Of a stretch of DNA of 64,000 nucleotides, positions 56,723 to 64,000 are shown piece by piece. The position numbers were made by a program, and so were the translations under genes. The notes under the pieces are model-generated. The model saw only the letters and a program-made list of their open reading frames with translations, searched no databases and had not been told where the DNA came from. The stretch is from Stictocephala bisonia (taxonomy: Eukaryota > Arthropoda > Insecta > Hemiptera > Membracidae): NCBI GenBank assembly GCA_035578905.1, contig JAQJVL010000197.1:403243-467242 (forward strand), written 5' to 3'. Each line of letters starts with the position of its first letter. Position 1 is the stretch's first letter.

Positions 56723-58709
56723 TCAAATGCTTCACTTTTAAGTAGAAAACCCGCGCTACCAAGTCATGTGTGTGCTGAGCCTTCTGACCTTCCTTGAGCA
56801 GTTCACATATCTCTCGCCATTTTGGGTTGCACGTAAAAGTTATAAAGAGATCTGGACGACCAAAATGGCGGACATAGGTCATGGCATCCTGAGTACGCTC
56901 ATGCATGTAGCGAGGTCCTCTAGTGAAGCTTGATGGCAGTACAACCATCTTACCCAGCTCCGATACCTGAGCATCAGCTTTTCTCATGGCATCCTTTAAG
57001 TGAATGTAGTCTTCACTCCTCAACTTTTTTTGGTTGTTTCGAATGACGTTTAGCCGTTCTGTTTCAATTTTTGCGTACATATCAACCAAAAATTGGTTAA
57101 GGAGGTTGCGAAACAAAAGTAAATATGGTTCTTCGCCTTCTCGCTCCATTAAATTATATCCGTAGAAATCAGCTGCAGACACAGTTTTCTTAAGTGCTGT
57201 CTTGGTGTTTGGGTCACGCTGAGGGATGTTGATACAATAGCCATCTTCACCACGGCAGAACATGAGAGGATACTGAAGAGAATCATACGCTCGATGTAGC
57301 TCACTGATTCTTATCAGTTTGTCTTCCCTACTGTATAGCACAATGTCTCGCTTTTCAAACACCTGGCCTACAATCAAGACAGCAACTTTGTTAGTGGTAG
57401 GAGTATTGTAACGTCCCTTGTGAGCACTCGAAGGCATCTGGTCAGCAGTGATAACTACCTGGAAATCTTGCTGATCTTTGGGAACAGAATCAATAGCAGC
57501 TTTGAACTCTTTGATATATTTGTTATGTTCATGAAGAATTTTTTGGAGCTGGCCTACCAATGCTGGCTTGACATTTTGAAAGTACCCACTGCGAATGTCT
57601 CTTTCACGGTTATCATCACCAACAAAATATATCTGAAGGAAAGACGGCTGCTGTTGTGTTCGAGGCATTAGACTCCCTATTCTATGATAAACCTGGCCTT
57701 GCACCTTATATGTTGGCATGAAATGGTCTCCTTTTATCTCTTTTGCTCCAAACGACGTCATTTGGAAACAACCGTTGTATTTGCGAATATTATTAAGAAA
57801 ATGCTCAACCTCAGGATGGTCGTGAGAAAGAAGGCTATGTAAGGGGTCGGGATATTTTTGAAAGGGAAGCAGTTGAACTTTTCCATTACTGCAACACATT
57901 CCGGGACTTTCGTCTTTCCATTTTAAAGCATGGCAGAAATTGCACTTTTCTCGAGGTCCAAGTTGAAATATTTTATCTGTAGAATATTCAATGTTTGGGT
58001 CATACTTGAAACCTGAGAGTTTCTTGATTGTCCATGGCAGTAACTTTACTTGTGCACGCCTCTCATTGTACTTTGACGTAGCCTCACGATTAACTTCAGG
58101 ATGGTTTTTTGAGTACTTCTTTACAGACTTTCTGTTAATCTCGGGGTTGTTCTCGGTATATTTTTTAACAGCCCTTCTGTTTACTTCTGGGTGGCTCTCG
58201 GCATATTTTTGAACAGCCCTTCTGTTTACTTCTGGGTGGCTCTCGGCATATTTTTGAACAGCCCCCCTGTGCACTACAAGGTGGCTCTCGGCATATTTTT
58301 TAACAGCCTTTCTATTCATTTCAGGGGGGCTCTCCGTATTTTTACCAACAGACTCCCTAACCTGCTTTTTTCGGATGGAATCAGTGAATCTTTTCCTTCG
58401 TTTTCTACCTCTAGATTTTTGAGGTGTGATCACTGTTACGATTGATTCGTCCGAACCCATGTCTAAGGGAGTTTCAAGGTTTGATAGGATGGGCTGAGAA
58501 GAGCCTGATTGGACTGCAACAGGTTCATAGACACAAAGGAAAGATGGGCCAGGTTTGAATGTAATAGGGTCGGTGGGCATAGATTCAGAAAAACCAGGTT
58601 GGGATTTTAATGTTGAGGCATAAGATTTTGAGGTATGTAGACTGTTTTGAAAATAATTTGGTACATAAGGTTGTTCGCAAGGAATAAGAACGTCAAAGTG
58701 CCCTGCCAT
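56723..58709 (-). pseudogene. Helitron N-terminal region (Helitron_like_N) and Rep start
   Basis: This is a 667-codon frame from 58,709. About 58,330-58,069 encodes six repeats of 14 residues (KYAESHPEVNRRAV type). Next come the Cys-rich CNFCHALKW segment, the long Helitron-like N domain (MTSFGAKEI, YFVGDDNRERDI, RYNTPTTNKVAVL) and a PRYMHERTQDAMTYVRHFGRPDLFITFTCNPKW block that leads into Rep. The frame ends only because of the inserted LINE tail at 56,715. The family acts as part of the rolling-circle transposase. Confidence 0.88.
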
Positions 58710-59070
58710 GTCATCACTAGAGAACTTAAGTCTTTTTATTTCCTGAATCTCATCCCCAAACAGGCTAAGAGTTTTCTGTCACGAAAGAGCTCGAACCTAT
58801 AAGGAAAGACCTCTGCTGCAACCATGAGCTCACAAAAGGTTCCATAGAAGTAAGGCTGTGACATGTCGGCGATGTACTGACGTTTAGTTCTGTAAGGGAC
58901 TTATTTATGGTCAAGGTGTAAGGCTTAAGTCTGCGCCAATTGTTGGACACGTGACGCACAATGTGGACCAGATAAGATAAAGAGGAGAAAAGGCAAGCCC
59001 CGTTCCTAGTGATCTTTATGACATGGTGAGGTACTGCCACACCATCAATATCGAATGTTTCAATAACCAT
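58710..59070 (-). pseudogene. Helitron OTU cysteine-protease-like domain, frameshifted
   Basis: A frame starting at 59,070 has the ITRNGACLFSSLSYLVH block. This corresponds to the active-site loop of OTU domains found at the start of many animal Helitron proteins. The Gly-Asp usual before the Gly-x-Cys is altered (TRNGAC), but the cysteine is kept. Around 58,890 the frame shifts to one encoding an IADMSQPYFYGTFCELMVAAE block. At about 58,770 it shifts again into the frame of the 667-codon ORF. Two frameshifts therefore separate it from the rest. Confidence 0.7.
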
Positions 59071-59689
59071 TGTCGTGCAACTGTTCAGAAAAAGTATTAA
59101 GATGAATAAAGAAAAATTTAGCTTTGTATTTTAGAAGAAGAAGATTAAGTGAAAAGGTTCAAACCCAAGCAGATGATCTAGAATTGAAGCAAGCAGTAAG
59201 CAAAAGAAGCAAATAGTTAACAGAATAAAATACCAATATAAACTCACGTAGTAAGGGAACACCCTACCCAAAGTGGAGTGGCCGGAGTTGTAAATACAGA
59301 GTTATGTCAACTGTATCAAGTTTGAACCAGGAGAACAATTAAGAATGTCAGAGTTATGACATGAAAAAGGTAAAAAAATGATGGTATGAAAGGATGTGAG
59401 GCAATCGAATACTATGGTAGCAAATAGTGGGGCAAAAGAAAATATTTAAGAAAAAGTAGGTAGTATCCAGAAGCAATAAGCAATAGACAGAACTGAACAA
59501 ACAGCAAAGCAGTGTTCAGGTCAAAAGCGTGTACTGGACTGATATGAGCCGAGCCGTACTGCGGTGCGGTGCTGGTGAGGTGCGGGGAGTGGGAGGGAGG
59601 GCAGAGGTCAACTGATAAGAACCGGCCTTCTAGTAAACAGCCAAGACTGCTATCGCTAATTTACAATCAGCCGAAGAATCATAGTATCA
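59071..59689. other. Non-coding region upstream of the Helitron gene
   Basis: It has mixed composition with a GC-rich patch at 59,545-59,605 (tgcggtgcggtgctggtgag). It may include the Helitron 5' region. No terminus was identified. Confidence 0.4.
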
Positions 59690-60475
59690 AGTTTATTTGT
59701 GATCTGTTGTCTAGGTTTAGAAAATATACAACAATCGTCAAGTATCGAGTTTTTTGCTGTTTGGTTTGAAACGTGATTGAATTTTTTTTTTTTTATAAGC
59801 AATTATGCAAAGTATAAAGAGTTATAGTGCCGAGCAGAACCAAACTTGCTGTAAAATTTTTATTAGAGTTCATTTAAGACCTAAAAGAAAGCTTAGCACC
59901 AATTTTAGTAGCGATCTGCTTTGTAAGATCAGAAAAAACGTCCCAGAATTCATCTTAGACCTAAAAGGAAGTTTAGCACCAAGTTTTCTTTTAATCTAAT
60001 GTTTAAGTTCAGAACATTCGAAAATTAAACGTCGCGTTTTACGCGGTTTGGTCGAGAACCCGATTTAATTTTTGGAAACAGTTTCTCAGAGAGCACCTAC
60101 AACTCTAGAGAAAGCTACATACCAATTTGCATTCGAATCCGTTCCTTAATCATAATCCGTAGCGAAGAACGGGTACTTTTTGCTAGTTCTTTATAGTGCT
60201 AAAATGACCCGAACTTTGTGAAAACTTTTTTCTAGAGTTCATCTAAGTTCTAAAAGGAAGCTTGGTACCAAGTTTTGTTGCAATGTGATTTGTAGGTTCA
60301 CAAAAAATACATAAATTTAAAGGTCGCGTTTTTCGCGGTTTGGTCGCGAACCTGATTGAATTTTTTGAACCCGTTTCTTAGCGAGCACCTACTACCCTAG
60401 AGGAAGCTACGTACCAAGTTTCATACGAATCCGTTCGGTGGTTTTTGATATTTCGTGTTTAGTCAGTCAGTGAGT
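59690..60475 (+). repeat. ~290-bp tandem repeat, nearly three units
   Basis: A block of the type gtcgcgtttttcgcggtttgg followed by gattgaattttttg recurs at about 59,742, 60,031 and 60,323, spaced 289 and 292 bp. Other shared words are gttcatctaagacctaaaagg, agcttagcaccaag and ctacgtaccaagtttcatac. The array ends with aatccgttcggtggtttt and a short agtcagtgagtgagtg run. Such words are common near the ends of insect transposons, so this is probably a tandemly repeated element end. The first unit is the most diverged. Confidence 0.75.
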
Positions 60476-63400
60476 GAGTGAGTGGTGTTTGGCTTATATA
60501 TGTATAGATATGTACCTAGACGTATTATGATATTTAAAAAAAAACTACTCTTTTCTATGTATTGTTACCGTTTGTGCTCCATTTAAAACTCATTTTTTAA
60601 ATAACTTTTTAAAAGACAAAATGTATTTATCACCGATTTTTTTTAAGGAAAATTCGGAGTTTATGGTAAAAATAGATAGGTCTGTGGCACCCTAAGTCAG
60701 ATATTCCCAGTGTACATGTATTAGACTGAAATCACGTAATATACGATTACTTCATTAACACCGTGGTTTGAGGACTTATAGGTTTATGTAGGAATTATCT
60801 AATATGTAGACTACGATAGCAGTTTTATACACAAAGGCAAAAATTATATTTAAGTAATAAAAACGTTGTGTTCCTTTTAAACGTCTTGTCATAGGTAAGT
60901 ATACACTTGTTAGTCCTAGAAACAAATAGTTTATGCATGTTTAATGAACTGATTTCAAAAACCTACAGCAGGATTTTGGTTTATATTAATAGATAAGGAA
61001 TTTAAGTCTTATAAATAATATGGCACAGTATTTATAAAAAATTAATAACTAACAAAATTATTATCTTGTACAAGAGCAAATAACATGCACATGTTGTGTA
61101 TATAGACTGTCATTTAAAAATAGGTAAAAAAATGCTTTATATAATTTATAATAACTAAAATTGTTATATTAACAAAAAACCATACTTAGCCAATAATTTT
61201 GTATTTTTATGTCAGAACAAATGAACTAAAATAAATTAGTAAATGGTGACATATAAAAGTGAAAAAATCTACATACTGGTTTGTCTGTTAAAATATAACT
61301 CATCCTTCAGTGAGCTTGAATTCATGTGTGAAGTGAGCTTGCATTAATGTGTGAAGTGAGCCTGCATTATTTGTGTGAAGTGAGCTTGTATTCTTGTTGT
61401 TGTTTGTATTACCATTATATGAAATCATTCCTAAAAGGGAAAACACATTATTGAAATAGTGTAAATATTTTCTGGAAAATAAATGTACTACTGACAATGT
61501 ACAATAGGCTATATAAGAGTAGCCTACATGAATACTGGCTATTGAAGTTATACATGTTAATCATGCAGATATTTAATAACATTAATCAAGCACTATGTAT
61601 ATATGTTCAAAGACGAAACAAATTACGAGCATACTTCTTAAAATCTATAGATAAAATACATGGACTAGTTTAGAATTACAATTAACAAATGACACTTTAT
61701 CAATATACTATTTTAGCTTACTCACAATCTTAAATAAGCCTGCAGGCATAAGATAAAAGTTCCGATTTTTAGCTTGATTACGGTAAACTTGGATTAATAA
61801 GATTATATTAATAAGATTGGATTAATAAGAATCAAAACTTGGACCGTGCAATGTTAAGTCTTAGCTTTAGCAACAAGGAAGCGTGGTCATGCATTCACAA
61901 TGTTTAACAACAAAAGAATAAAATTAACGAATAAACAATATTTGAATATATTAAATATTTAAATATTTTATTTTAATAAGTTGTGACATAAATTTGTGAT
62001 ATAAAATTTAATGGTATAGCTGAGATATCCTGTCAAAAATGTTTCATTGTTTTTGGTTTTGAACTATGTAAATTTTAACCGTTTTATGGTAAAATTCAAT
62101 ACATATTTAATTCTGTTCAACAACACATTTACGACAGTATAACACTTTATCAGCGTTCCTTACAACTACATAGTATAAAATGGAGGGCATCATGGTTTAC
62201 TTTTTTGAAACGCTGTTAACACAAGCATTTAACTGAGGTATGCATATCCATTGACCGTCCACTTGAGTGCATAGTAACCTTATGAAAGAGAATTTATTCC
62301 AAGTGAACAATATTAATGGCTTCCCTTCTCTTCAAACTACTGCACATTAAAGCATTTATTTTATGGTAAGTTAACAAAATTCAGATATTTAAGAAAGCTG
62401 TGCATAAAAAATATTTAAATATAATGTTGCTGTTTTGTTTGGATGTTGGCTGGTGATATCTAAAAAACTGGTTAAAAATAAGATTATGTAATAAGACTCA
62501 ATAAAAAAAGATTACTTAAACCTAATCTATTTTATCATTCTAAGATTTCTGCTATATATACAGCAAGACAATTTTAAGAAAAATAGGAAAATTTGGGAGT
62601 TGTGAAATTATACAATACGTAGTAAAATATTTATGATATTTATAGATTTAACAGAGTTTTCTGTTAAGTTTAAATTTTAAATAATAGATAAGGAGAATTA
62701 TCTACTACTACAATGACTAAAATGTATGAAGCTAAAATCAGATTAGGCTGCTCAGAGGCCCCGCTAATAAGAGAACAATAACACAGACCAATAAGAGGAA
62801 ATATTACAACTAATAAAATATTTACGGGATTTCCTTTAAACTTTGTTACAAACTCACTGTTTATAAAAATATACTAAATATAGTTAAGACCTACCTAAAT
62901 ATAGTTAAGAAATACCTGATAAAATGTCATTAGGTAACAGGTCAATTAATGTGAGGGAATCTATATAATTTAACTCAATGGAAGAAAAGAATTAAAGACA
63001 ATCATTGGAATATGTAGAATGGACATAATTCTTTAAAACTAAAACATTACAATAGGAATATTTCTAGAAAAAATGTAATATGTATCATATATTGTAGAAA
63101 TACAAATATTAAATGTTCATTAGGAAAGGCAGTGACCTAAAAAGACCATTCCAAAACTAATTAATTATAAATGGTTTGTACATGTACATATCTACATTTG
63201 TAGAACTACAGTTGCCTATATATGACAATAGAAAATATAATAGATTATATAAAATGTATATTTTTTTAATTCACATAAGTGTAACTAAAATTATAAATAA
63301 AGTTCACACATTAAAGTTGGATAAGTCGACTATAATATATTGTTGTAAAATTATAATTCTTAAAAACAGCAATCGTGCTATAGTAATCTGAACCATGTAG

Positions 63401-64000
63401 CTTATTGTATACAATTATTGGGAGTGTTCAGTAATGAAGTTTTGATAGAAATAAAGAAGCTTGATATTAAAAAATCACGTTCTCCGATTGAGGACGTGAC
63501 CATAAAAACCAAATTCAGTCAGAAAATGTTGTGATGTAATGTCCTTATTGGAATTGTATTTTTAGACATGTAGTAAAATTAAACTGAATAAATCACAACA
63601 AAAACATAAACATATTATGAACAATGCAATTCTAACAAATAACTTACAAACAACAAAAACATAAAAATATGTTTGGAAATAGTTATTCATCAAATATGTT
63701 TATCAAACCAAAGCAGTTTTACACAACCTCACAAAGTAATAGTAACGATTAATTCTATTTATATAACATTGATTTTTTTTCAGTTCAATTCAATTTATTT
63801 TCGCAAGTGCAAATACACATTGCTGCAGTGCACATATAAACCACCTAGGTGTATGCTAGTTGATGGCAAATATGTATTACTAAATATTTGTATCGTGTAC
63901 AATATTTAAACAATTCATTGAAGTTATAAATTAACAAATAAAGTATCTCAGAATTAATCAATTTAACTAACATAAAAGCAAACTATCCATTGGATACAGC
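60476..64000. other. AT-rich non-coding DNA, no gene seen
   Basis: No recognised gene was found. A 23-bp tandem repeat lies at 61,309-61,401. At 63,780-63,800 a ttcaattcaatttatttt word could be the minus-strand tail of another LINE copy, but it is too short to be sure. Confidence 0.55.
61309..61401 (+). repeat. 23-bp tandem repeat, four units
   Basis: Units beginning agtgagcttg start at 61,309, 61,332, 61,355 and 61,379, with the pattern agtgagcttgcattaatgtg plus tga. Confidence 0.85.

Overview
The window is AT-rich, repeat-dense nuclear DNA of an animal, most likely an insect or other arthropod. I infer this from a TTAGG-based repeat block, arthropod-style Ty3/Gypsy, Penelope, LINE, Helitron and Polinton/Maverick elements, a tRNA-derived SINE head, and the lack of bacterial gene organisation. 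I could not identify a complete host gene. The only host-like coding signal is a short possible last exon on the minus strand at 22,174-22,274. Nearly every credible protein-coding stretch belongs to a transposable element, and most are broken.

Layout. 1-20.9 kb is AT-rich non-coding DNA with several tandem arrays: a 145-bp array at 3.3-4.5 kb, a very regular 48-bp satellite at 7.1-10.4 kb with a decayed 31-bp edge, and a 20-bp TTAGG-containing array at 13.15-13.35 kb. It also holds dispersed short repeats, a SINE head and a LINE C-terminal scrap. 20.9-21.5 kb is a decayed Penelope-like element (GIY-YIG domain plus hammerhead-like core). 22.9-23.9 kb is a decayed LINE endonuclease on the minus strand. 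27.18-31.98 kb is a structurally complete Gypsy element with LTRs, primer-binding site, polypurine tract and target duplication. It has lost protease, RT and most of RNase H by an in-frame deletion. 33.5-35.2 kb (minus) is a frameshifted copy of a protein family I know as multi-copy in arthropod and cnidarian genomes.

39.43-52.44 kb is a second Gypsy element whose 5' LTR is cut by a 6.6-kb Polinton/Maverick fragment. That fragment carries integrase, packaging ATPase, adenovirus-type protease, a penton-like structural gene and several small genes, but no DNA polymerase B, major capsid gene or second terminal repeat. Its terminal region contains seven perfect TGACGTCA palindromes. 54.2-59.1 kb (minus) is a Helitron (OTU, HUH Rep, Pif1-type helicase) with stops and frameshifts, interrupted by a 237-bp LINE-tail insertion with a 7-bp target duplication. 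A roughly 290-bp tandem repeat lies at 59.7-60.5 kb, and the rest is AT-rich DNA.

How it fits together. This is a nest of transposons of different ages. The two Gypsy elements look young because their LTRs are about 99% identical by eye. The Penelope, LINE and Helitron copies are older and decayed. The most unusual items are the Polinton-in-LTR chimera with its CRE-type palindrome array, and the 48-bp satellite with perfect register and an apparent 17-bp gain or loss relative to its flanking 31-bp repeat.
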